Assembly (NCBI GenBank): GCA_020062205.1
Contig: JAGUWT010000202.1
Location: 1-5,310, forward strand
Origin: Thermodesulfovibrionales bacterium
Lineage (GTDB): Bacteria > Nitrospirota > Thermodesulfovibrionia > Thermodesulfovibrionales > SM23-35
Direction of reading: 5' to 3'
Length of the DNA stretch: 5,310 nucleotides
Of this stretch, positions 1 to 5,310 are shown in pieces. Within the stretch, counting starts at the first letter, position 1; each line of letters starts with the position of its first letter. Under the pieces are notes generated by a model. It was given only the letters and a program-made list of their open reading frames with translations. It ran no database searches and had not been told where the DNA came from. The translations under genes were made by a program, and so were the position numbers.

Positions 1-360
1 CCCAATAATCTGCCCGCCTTTCATTTCGAGAATCTTCTCGGCAGACTGATTGACCTTTGTAATCCTCATTTCCTCATTAAAACTGATTACGCCACTCGGA
101 ACACTCTGCAGAATATTTTCATTATATCCCTCGATTGCCAATGCCTTGTCTTCTGCTTTCTGACGCAGGACTTCAAGTTCCTTCTCCTTCTCCTTGAGTT
201 TTGAGACGAGTTCATGAAAGGTGTCGACGACAAAACCAACCTGGGACACATCCTTCTTTTCCAACCCCTTTTGACCACTATAAAATCTTGAAAATATCCT
301 GATGAGATAAAACAGGATGATAACTGCAATAAGCAATAGAAATGAATAGACCATCAACAT
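1..360 (-). CDS. Membrane-anchored PAS-domain sensor protein, probable histidine kinase (N-terminal part, cut by window edge)
   Basis: The 120 residues visible show three parts. Residues about 4-24 form one hydrophobic membrane segment (start MLMVYSFLLLIAVIILF). Residues about 45-78 are a charged Lys/Glu-rich coiled coil. From about residue 80 the sequence reads like the opening of a PAS domain (NILQSVPSGVISFNEEMRI, then an N-x-S-A-E-K-I-L-E stretch). PAS domains of this type usually sit before a HisKA/HATPase core, so a sensor histidine kinase is the likeliest identity, but the output domain lies outside the window. A diguanylate cyclase or other PAS protein is possible. I chose the ATG at 360 because GGTGA lies eight bases upstream. 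An in-frame GTG at 372, overlapping the prepilin peptidase stop as GTGA, is the alternative. Position after pilD invites comparison with PilS-type pilus regulators; that is inference. Confidence 0.72.
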   Translation of the reverse strand, partial: MLMVYSFLLLIAVIILFYLIRIFSRFYSGQKGLEKKDVSQVGFVVDTFHELVSKLKEKEKELEVLRQKAEDKALAIEGYNENILQSVPSGVISFNEEMRITKVNQSAEKILEMKGGQIIG

Positions 361-368
361 CTCTGTGT

Positions 369-1157
369 TCACCGGATAATCTGTCCCCCGAGATACAATG
401 ACAGCAGCTCTTGACCATAAAAAAGTGTTATCAATGAACCAAGGGCAAGAAACGGACCGAATGGTATCTTTGTCTTCCTCCCTTTCCCTTTCAAAACCAT
501 GAGAAATATTCCAAAGATTGACCCTATGAGGCTGCCGAGAAACGTTGTTATCAGTACAGCTTTCCAGCCTAACACCGCGCCAACCATCGCCATCATCTTA
601 ATATCTCCTCCTCCCATACCACCGCGGCTAAAAACAGCGACAGCGTAAAAGAGCCCGCCTCCAGCCAAAAAACCAATAATTGATGCTTTGTATCCAAGAA
701 GAGAATGTCGCATAAAAGGATCGGGCAAGAGAAATGAACCTGTGAGAAGTCCTATAGGGATGCCTGACAAAGTTATCCAGTCAGGTATTATCTGGAAATC
801 TAAATCTATGAAGGTTATAACGATAAGTGCAGAACAAAAGATAAAATACACGAAGGTATGCCATCCGAACCCGAATCTCCATAAAACTGCGATATAAAAT
901 AATGCATTTAAAAACTCTACAAGCGGATACCGAAAGGAAATCCTTGCCTTACAGAACCTGCACCTTCCACCTAAAAATATATAGCTTATTATCGGTATAT
1001 TATCCCACGGGTTGATGGGAGTGTCACAGGAAGGGCATCTCGAAGAGGGTATGATTATTGATAAGTTCCTCGGCATCCTGTATATGCAGACATTCAGGAA
1101 CGAACCAACAATAGAGCCAAAGAGAAAGACAATGATATATGGAATTATGCTATGCAT
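369..1157 (-). CDS. pilD: Type IV prepilin peptidase / N-methyltransferase (A24 family)
   Basis: A complete 262-residue inner-membrane aspartyl protease. This family cleaves the short leader of type IV pilins and type II secretion pseudopilins and, in bifunctional members, methylates the new N-terminus. The N-terminal hydrophobic segment with SFLNVCIYRMP (residues 19-29) is typical. It is followed by the cytoplasmic domain with two Cys-x2-Cys pairs (C41/C44 and C66/C69), as in bifunctional zinc-binding members. Catalytic aspartates lie in FIDLDFQIIPD (116-126) and GGGDIK (D185). Several further membrane helices and the C-terminal KIPFGPFLALG motif (230-240) are present. Length matches the usual 250-290 residues, and no key motif is missing. 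The start ATG overlaps the preceding stop by one base (TAATG), with GAGAGG very close upstream, so re-initiation by the same ribosome is likely. The substrate pilins are not in the window, so pilus versus secretion role is undecided. Confidence 0.95.
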   Translation of the reverse strand: MHSIIPYIIVFLFGSIVGSFLNVCIYRMPRNLSIIIPSSRCPSCDTPINPWDNIPIISYIFLGGRCRFCKARISFRYPLVEFLNALFYIAVLWRFGFGWHTFVYFIFCSALIVITFIDLDFQIIPDWITLSGIPIGLLTGSFLLPDPFMRHSLLGYKASIIGFLAGGGLFYAVAVFSRGGMGGGDIKMMAMVGAVLGWKAVLITTFLGSLIGSIFGIFLMVLKGKGRKTKIPFGPFLALGSLITLFYGQELLSLYLGGQIIR

Positions 1158-1471
1158 TACCTCTCAATCTTACTCATCTCCGAAGCCTTCTTTTTTGTTT
1201 CATCTATCTCACTATTGAGCTTTTCCATCTCGTGAAATGCCTCCACGATGACCCTGTCCTTCAGGATGTATCTGTCAGAATATTCTTTTAACTCAAACAT
1301 ACGCTGCCCTACTTTCTTCATGAGATCATCTTTTTTTCTTTCCATCTCCTCTGACTGATACAGCAATTTCATGAGTGAATACTCTATCTTCAGTCTGTCT
1401 GAAAGCACGGATGAAAACCATCTTATCTTTTCAATACCATTATCAAGATTATCCTTCAATCTTCTCCACAT
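1157..1471 (-). CDS. Small charged coiled-coil protein, function unknown
   Basis: I do not recognise a family for this 104-residue protein. It has no signal peptide, membrane segment or cysteine. From about residue 22 it is almost wholly predicted helix, rich in Lys, Glu and Met (for example YQSEEMERKKDDLMKKVG at 38-55), with a second charged helix near 70-104. This suggests a two-helix coiled coil or helical hairpin that self-associates or binds a partner. It is likely real: its ATG is preceded by a strong GAGGGG Shine-Dalgarno sequence lying partly in the recG stop region, nine bases separate it from recG, and its stop overlaps the next start as TAATG. Placed directly before pilD, it could be a pilus accessory protein, but nothing in the sequence proves that. 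Coiled-coil proteins give misleading weak matches, so similarity hits need care. Confidence 0.8.
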   Translation of the reverse strand: MWRRLKDNLDNGIEKIRWFSSVLSDRLKIEYSLMKLLYQSEEMERKKDDLMKKVGQRMFELKEYSDRYILKDRVIVEAFHEMEKLNSEIDETKKKASEMSKIER

Positions 1472-1480
1472 AATACCCCC

Positions 1481-3565
1481 TCACCCTGTCTTGAACAGTT
1501 CAACCCTCCCTTTCCAGAATGTCTCAAGTGACTTTCTCAGGAGGGGGAAGTTCCTCACATCAGGGTCTGTATCAATGAGACTGAAAGCCTCCCCCCTGGC
1601 CATATTGAGAAGGTGTGCATCCCTGACAATATTTGCTATCCTGAGATCAGGCAGACCTGACTGGCGTGTTCCAAAAAACTCTCCCGGACCTCTTATATCC
1701 AGGTCTTCCTCTGCAATCCTGAAGCCGTCATTACTCCTGATCATGATATCAAGCCTTTTCCGTGCATCATCACCATAGGGTTCATAGGCAAGCAGTATAC
1801 AGTATGACTTATGTGCACCCCTTCCTACTCTGCCCCTGAGCTGATGAAGCTGTGACAGTCCAAACCTCTCAGCATGTATTATAAGCATAAGTGTTGCATT
1901 TGGTACATCCACACCCACTTCTATAACAGTTGTGCTGACCAGTATGTCTATCACCCCATTTTTGAAAGATGTCATTAACTCTTCTCTTCCCTGTGGTTTC
2001 ATCCTTCCGTGAATCAGCCCCACACTGAATTCAGGGAAAACCTTCTCAAAGGCATTCTTGCCTTGTATCGCAGACCTGAGGTCAACCTTCTCAGATTCCT
2101 CTATGAGAGGATATACAACATACACCTGCCGTCCCTTATGTACCTCTTCTCTGATAAGCCTGTATATCTTGTCCTTCTGCTGTGCATTGAATAACATGGT
2201 TTCCACAGGTCTCCTTTCAGGCGGAAGTTCATCAATGACAGAGTAATCCAGATCTCCATAGAGTGTAAGAGAAAGTGTGCGTGGTATTGGCGTTGCTGTC
2301 ATGACAAGGACATCGGGGTTCAGCGCCTTTTTCCTGAGCAAGGCCCTCTGCATAACACCGAACTTGTGTTGTTCGTCTATTATGACAAGACCGAGATTTT
2401 TGAATGTAACTCCTTCCTGAATAAGTGCGTGTGTCCCGACAATGATATCAATCTCACCAGAAGCGATCTCACGCAAAGGCCTCTCTTTTGTGCTTCCGGT
2501 CAACAAACATATCTTCAACCCCATGTCTTCTATCATCCTGTGGATATTAATATAGTGCTGTTCTGCAAGGATTTCTGTAGGTGCCATCAAGGCTGATTGA
2601 TATCCATTTTCGGCTGCCACTGTCATAGCCATTAGTGCAACGATAGTCTTTCCACATCCCACATCGCCCTGCATGAGTCTGTTCATCGGGTGAGGCAATT
2701 TCATATCCTTGAGGATATCGCTGAATACCCTTTCCTGTGCCATTGTTAACCTGAATGGAAGCGTCCTGATAAGCCTTTTTAAAAGCGTGCTCTCAGGATG
2801 AAATGCGATCCCTTTGTCGAGTGCAGTTCCCCTTTTCATTATAGCAAGCCCAAGCTCGAACAGGAAAAGCTCATCAAAAGAAAGCCTTTTGTGAAAATTA
2901 CTTACTCCCCTGTTGAAAAGTCCTAAATCTACACCTGCATCAGGGAAGTGAACCTGCGAGAGGCTTTCAGATAAGATAGGAAGGTTATTCCTTTTCAGAA
3001 TTTCCACTGGCATAGGATCGTGCACATCCTGGATGCAGGTATTCAGGATATTGAACATGATCGACCGTATCTGTCTTACACTCAGACCACTGGTTACCCG
3101 ATAAACAGGCACAACCCTATTTGTATGAATGAATGAATCATCATCACTGATGATCTCATGCTCCGGGTTATCCATTTCTATTCCGCCATGGTAAGAATTT
3201 ATTTTCACAGTTCCGCAGAGTACAACCTGCTGCCCGACTTTAAAATTTTTTTGCATGAAAGGCTGGTTGAACCATTTCCCTCTTATAAAACCACTGCCGT
3301 CATTCACGATAAGCTCGAAAATCGTCATCTTTCTTTTAGGAAGTCTTACAACTTCTGCAGCGACAACCCTTCCAGCGATGGTCTCTACATTATTGTATTG
3401 GAGGTTGCTGATCTTTCTGAGATTGCTTCTGTCTTCGTATCTATGAGGGAGGTAATACAGGGCATCTCTAACCGTCCTGATACCAAGGCGATTCAAAAGC
3501 CTGGACCTCTGCGGTCCTACCCCTTTTGTATACTGTATCTGAAGATCTGAGAGGTCTTTATCCAT
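1481..3565 (-). CDS. recG: ATP-dependent DNA helicase/translocase RecG
   Basis: A complete 694-residue protein, about the length of E. coli RecG. RecG is a double-stranded DNA translocase that reverses stalled replication forks and processes Holliday junctions, D-loops and R-loops. Domains in order: an N-terminal region with KGVGPQRSRLLNRLGI (14-29) and YLPHRYEDRS (38-47); the OB-fold wedge domain (about 60-145) that splits branched DNA; and two superfamily 2 helicase lobes. Visible motifs are LTMAQ (273-277), Walker A GDVGCGKT (300-307), Walker B DEQH (397-400), TAT (423-425), motif VI QLRGRVGRG (575-583), and the C-terminal TRG-type segment GPGEFFGTRQSG (626-637) that couples ATP hydrolysis to translocation. 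All catalytic residues are present. The ATG lies inside the end of nusA (eight-base overlap) with no good Shine-Dalgarno sequence nearby, so translation probably depends on ribosomes finishing nusA. Confidence 0.98.
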   Translation of the reverse strand: MDKDLSDLQIQYTKGVGPQRSRLLNRLGIRTVRDALYYLPHRYEDRSNLRKISNLQYNNVETIAGRVVAAEVVRLPKRKMTIFELIVNDGSGFIRGKWFNQPFMQKNFKVGQQVVLCGTVKINSYHGGIEMDNPEHEIISDDDSFIHTNRVVPVYRVTSGLSVRQIRSIMFNILNTCIQDVHDPMPVEILKRNNLPILSESLSQVHFPDAGVDLGLFNRGVSNFHKRLSFDELFLFELGLAIMKRGTALDKGIAFHPESTLLKRLIRTLPFRLTMAQERVFSDILKDMKLPHPMNRLMQGDVGCGKTIVALMAMTVAAENGYQSALMAPTEILAEQHYINIHRMIEDMGLKICLLTGSTKERPLREIASGEIDIIVGTHALIQEGVTFKNLGLVIIDEQHKFGVMQRALLRKKALNPDVLVMTATPIPRTLSLTLYGDLDYSVIDELPPERRPVETMLFNAQQKDKIYRLIREEVHKGRQVYVVYPLIEESEKVDLRSAIQGKNAFEKVFPEFSVGLIHGRMKPQGREELMTSFKNGVIDILVSTTVIEVGVDVPNATLMLIIHAERFGLSQLHQLRGRVGRGAHKSYCILLAYEPYGDDARKRLDIMIRSNDGFRIAEEDLDIRGPGEFFGTRQSGLPDLRIANIVRDAHLLNMARGEAFSLIDTDPDVRNFPLLRKSLETFWKGRVELFKTG

Positions 3566-4646
3566 CAGCAGATGGGGGAGAGAATGTCCCTTCTGCCTCT
3601 TCCATTCGCATCTTTGAGTACTCAGTCTCGCTTAATATATCAATGTCCCAGCCTGTAATCTTCATCGCAAGTCTCACATTTTGTCCCTTCTTCCCTATTG
3701 CCAGTGAAAGCTGGCTGTCAACAACAACCACCATGGCTGTTTTATCCTCCTCATTAATCCCTATCCTGTCAATTGTTGCAGGACTCAATGCACGCGCAAT
3801 GAGGAGCCTTGGGTCATCTGACCATGGAATGATATCTATTCTTTCTCCTCTGAGTTCACGAACGATTGATTGTACCCTTGTGCCCTTCATCCCAACACAA
3901 GCACCTACAGGGTCAATCGCCGTATTCTTTGAATATACTGTCAGTTTAGTCTTCTCACCTGGTTCTCTTACTACATCTTTAATGACGACAAGTCCTTCAT
4001 GAATTTCAGGAACCTCCATCTTGAATAAAGCAGCAACAAATTGTGGATTGGTCCTCGATAGGATAATCACCGGGCCTTTCGTTGAAATTCGCACATCTTC
4101 AATAAATGTCCTGACTGTATCACCCCGTTTCAGGTTCTCATTCGGAAGGGTCTCTCGTATCGGAAGCATTGCCTCTGTTTTCCCTATATTAAGAAAATAA
4201 ACCCCTTTCTCCTTTCTCATAACGATACCGCTGACGACCTGTCCCACTTTATTCTTGAACTCATTATAGATCACTTCTCTTTCTGCTTCCCTCACCTTTT
4301 GAAAGATAACCTGTTTTGCTGTCTGTGCCGCAATCCTGCTGAAATCATGAAGATCTAAGGGTAGATTGACGGAATCTCCTTCCTTCGTATCAGGGAACAT
4401 CTTCCCGGCGTCTTCGGGAGATATTTCTTCGTCCCTGTTTGATACTTTTGAGACAATCTTTTTTGTTTCAAAAATACTGATGTTGCAGGTCTTCGGATCT
4501 ATGATGAGATCAACGTTTGTTCTGCCACCAAACTTTTTTCTCGTGGCAGAAAGGAGTGCAGACCGCAGGGCCTCAAGTAAAATTTCCCTCGATATACCCT
4601 TCTCTCTGCTTATCTGGTCTACCACATAACAGAGTTCTTTCGTCAT
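3558..4646 (-). CDS. nusA: Transcription termination/antitermination factor NusA (short form)
   Basis: NusA binds RNA polymerase and nascent RNA, promotes pausing and intrinsic termination, and takes part in antitermination on rRNA operons. The 362 residues show the N-terminal RNA-polymerase-binding domain (about 1-125, with RIAAQTAKQVIFQKVREAER at 104-123), an S1 RNA-binding domain (about 133-200, GQVVSGIVMRKEKGVYFLNIG), KH1 (core GACVGMKGTRVQ at 248-259) and KH2 (core LAIGKKGQNVRLA at 315-327). It ends about 20 residues after KH2 in a short acidic and Pro/Ser tail, so the two C-terminal acidic repeats of E. coli NusA (495 residues) are absent. This is the short architecture also found in Gram-positive bacteria. 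The ATG overlaps the rimP stop as ATGA, with GAGGT about nine bases upstream. Gene order rimP-nusA is widespread; the usual downstream neighbour infB is not here and recG follows instead. Confidence 0.98.
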   Translation of the reverse strand: MTKELCYVVDQISREKGISREILLEALRSALLSATRKKFGGRTNVDLIIDPKTCNISIFETKKIVSKVSNRDEEISPEDAGKMFPDTKEGDSVNLPLDLHDFSRIAAQTAKQVIFQKVREAEREVIYNEFKNKVGQVVSGIVMRKEKGVYFLNIGKTEAMLPIRETLPNENLKRGDTVRTFIEDVRISTKGPVIILSRTNPQFVAALFKMEVPEIHEGLVVIKDVVREPGEKTKLTVYSKNTAIDPVGACVGMKGTRVQSIVRELRGERIDIIPWSDDPRLLIARALSPATIDRIGINEEDKTAMVVVVDSQLSLAIGKKGQNVRLAMKITGWDIDILSETEYSKMRMEEAEGTFSPPSADG

Positions 4647-5098
4647 TTGAACTCTACCTCTATCCTTGCATTTGATATCTTTTCAAAAGGTATCTCAATC
4701 TCTCTGTCATCGACGAATACCCTGATATTGCTATCATGAAGCCCGATAATTCGCCCTATAAAAAAATTCCTGTCTTCTATTTCTTCAACAGTGACAATGC
4801 GTATGAGCTTACCTCTATTTTTCTCAAAATCCTTGATGTTCCTCAATGGTCTATCTATCCCCGGCGATGAAACCTCCAATGTATACGGTCCATGGATAAC
4901 ATTCTCAACATCAAGAAGAGCCTCTAAGCTCCTGCTGAACCTTTCACAGTCATCTATCGTAATACCTTCATCCTTGTCAATGGTAACTCTGAGCAACAAC
5001 CTGCCTCTTCCTAAGAGCTCTATGTCAAATAGTTCTATCCGCTGCTCATCCCCAACTTGCTGAGCACATTTTAAAACCCTGTTTTTTATGTTATTCAT
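4643..5098 (-). CDS. rimP: Ribosome maturation factor RimP
   Basis: RimP binds the pre-30S subunit and helps late maturation of the small ribosomal subunit. The 151-residue protein has the family's N-terminal alpha/beta domain with ELFDIELLGRGRLLLRVTID (22-41), GITIDDCERFSRSLEALLD (45-63) and the diagnostic LEVSSPGIDRPL (74-85). After that comes a C-terminal SH3-like beta domain (about 88-151). Length is normal for the family. I chose the ATG at 5098: GGGA lies four bases upstream, and the protein then begins MNNIKNRVLK, in line with the family. A longer in-frame reading from a TTG at 5116 would add six residues, but it has no ribosome binding site and lies in the arm of a hairpin, so it is unlikely. 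The gene is first in the operon, its stop overlaps the nusA start by four bases, and it follows a predicted promoter and attenuator-like hairpin. Confidence 0.96.
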   Translation of the reverse strand: MNNIKNRVLKCAQQVGDEQRIELFDIELLGRGRLLLRVTIDKDEGITIDDCERFSRSLEALLDVENVIHGPYTLEVSSPGIDRPLRNIKDFEKNRGKLIRIVTVEEIEDRNFFIGRIIGLHDSNIRVFVDDREIEIPFEKISNARIEVEFK

Positions 5099-5109
5099 AA
5101 ATTCCCATG

Positions 5110-5139
5110 AAAACAAAAGAGTGGGAAACCCACTCTTTT
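5110..5139 (-). terminator. Perfect hairpin with U-rich tail in the rimP leader (candidate attenuator)
   Basis: Positions 5129-5139 and 5115-5125 form a perfect 11-bp stem (AAAAGAGTGGG against CCCACTCTTTT on the minus strand) with a three-base TTT loop. Read on the minus strand, the stem runs into TTTTGTTTT, which resembles an intrinsic terminator. It lies downstream of the predicted promoter and 11 bases (tail included) before the rimP ATG, so it would act inside the 5' leader as an attenuator rather than at the end of a gene. On the plus strand the tail is poorer (four T, then ACAAAAA). That it ends transcription is inferred from structure only; it might instead stabilise the mRNA 5' end. 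Confidence 0.75.
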
Positions 5140-5168
5140 ACAAAAATACAACTACCTAAATTGTTAAA

Positions 5169-5197
5169 ATAATACCAGCTTTTTGCTCAAAAATCAA
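5169..5197 (-). promoter_or_regulatory. Predicted sigma70-type promoter of the rimP-nusA-recG operon
   Basis: On the minus strand there is TTGATT (-35, 5197-5192; four of six consensus bases), a spacer of exactly 17 bases, and TATTAT (-10, 5174-5169; five of six). A TGG just before the -10 makes an extended -10 element. The predicted start is an A near 5162, giving a leader of about 64 bases before the rimP ATG. It is the only good promoter-like match I found between the upstream gene and rimP. AT-rich DNA yields chance matches, so confidence is moderate, but spacing, extended -10 and position agree. Confidence 0.6.
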
Positions 5198-5230
5198 TTT
5201 CAGGGATGGGCATTCCCCATCCCTGAAATT
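5189..5230 (-). terminator. Intrinsic terminator of the upstream Ala-Pro-rich gene
   Basis: Positions 5216-5230 and 5196-5210 pair perfectly over 15 bp (AATTTCAGGGATGGG and its complement) around a five-base loop. On the minus strand the stem is followed by GATTTTTG with five T. It begins eight bases after the TAG stop of the Ala-Pro-rich gene, the normal place for a Rho-independent terminator. It therefore separates that gene's transcript from the rimP operon. Confidence 0.88.
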
Positions 5231-5238
5231 CCAACAAT

Positions 5239-5310
5239 CTACTTGGCTGGAGCTGGTGCTGGGGCCGGTGCTTCAGCTGGCTTCTCTGGTGCTGGTGCTG
5301 GTGCTGGTGC
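5239..5310 (-). CDS. C-terminal tail of an Ala-Pro-rich protein (partial)
   Basis: The last 23 codons and TAG stop of a gene that continues beyond the right edge. The residues are nearly all Ala-Pro pairs interrupted by PEKPAEAP, ending in Ala-Lys. Such flexible Ala/Pro tails occur on periplasmic, cell-envelope and some ribosome-associated proteins; the family cannot be told from this tail. The frame is supported by the stop codon followed closely by a strong terminator and by agreement with the strand of all neighbouring genes. Other frames across this low-complexity stretch are also open, so the call is not certain. Confidence 0.6.
   Translation of the reverse strand, partial: APAPAPAPEKPAEAPAPAPAPAK
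5288..5310. repeat. GGTGCT hexamer tandem repeat
   Basis: Nearly four copies of GGTGCT run to the window edge and probably continue past it. A less regular copy of the same theme occupies about 5248-5270. On the minus strand each unit codes for Ala-Pro, so gain or loss of units by slippage would change the tail length without shifting the frame. Confidence 0.75.

Noticed and set aside
87..329. Minus-strand 80-codon frame at the left edge, very rich in Arg and Cys
   Set aside because: It overlaps the PAS-sensor gene in another frame. The sensor frame shows a membrane helix, coiled coil and PAS start, while this one shows no coherent domain.
1371..1778. Plus-strand open frame of 135 codons
   Set aside because: It runs opposite the end of recG and the start of the coiled-coil gene, both well supported on the minus strand, and has no recognisable motifs.
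3568..3596. Possible hairpin just before the recG start (GCAGA against TCTGC plus three G-C pairs across a mismatch)
   Set aside because: It is short, interrupted by a mismatch, and lies within nusA coding sequence where protein constraint explains the bases. There is no U-tract.
3526..4002. Plus-strand open frame of 158 codons opposite nusA
   Set aside because: It lies opposite the NusA S1/KH coding region, has Ser/Thr-rich low-information content and no family resemblance. It is an antisense shadow.
4643..5116. Longer RimP starting at a TTG codon at 5116
   Set aside because: There is no ribosome binding site, and the start sits in the arm of the leader hairpin. The ATG at 5098 has GGGA upstream and fits the family start.
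5239..5310. Plus-strand reading of the same repeat as a Gly-Ala-rich peptide
   Set aside because: The frame is open only because the sequence is low complexity. The minus-strand stop followed by a strong terminator, and the strand of all neighbours, favour the Ala-Pro reading.

Overview
All the genes I can support lie on the minus strand and read from the right edge of the window to the left. The core is rimP - nusA - recG - small coiled-coil gene - type IV prepilin peptidase - membrane PAS sensor. The junctions are overlaps or a gap of 9 bases, so this looks like one translationally coupled operon. The organism is a bacterium of moderate GC. The prepilin peptidase, the PAS sensor and the general protein style suggest a Nitrospirota or Desulfobacterota-type Gram-negative, but this is an impression, not a placement.

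Right edge (about 5099-5310): this holds the C-terminal tail of an upstream gene made almost only of Ala-Pro repeats, and after it a strong intrinsic terminator. Next comes a good sigma70-type promoter whose -35 box overlaps that terminator. A second perfect hairpin with a U-rich tail then sits between the predicted transcription start and the rimP start codon. The second hairpin is placed like an attenuator in front of the rimP-nusA operon.

Centre (1481-5098): rimP (30S maturation) and nusA (transcription elongation/termination factor) form the widespread rimP-nusA pair, joined by an ATGA overlap. In many bacteria infB follows soon after nusA. Here recG, the branched-DNA translocase, starts inside the last codons of nusA with no recognisable Shine-Dalgarno sequence of its own.

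Left (1-1480): a 104-residue charged, coiled-coil protein of unknown function is followed by a complete A24 prepilin peptidase (PilD type). After that comes the N-terminus of a one-pass membrane protein with a coiled coil and the start of a PAS domain, probably a sensor kinase, cut by the window edge. Core information-processing genes therefore seem to be co-transcribed with a type IV pilus/secretion maturation gene and a probable sensor.

I see no CRISPR array, tRNA, rRNA, insertion sequence or clear novel defence system. The most interesting points are the compact promoter/terminator/attenuator-like leader of rimP, the nusA-recG overlap and the uncharacterised coiled-coil gene beside pilD.
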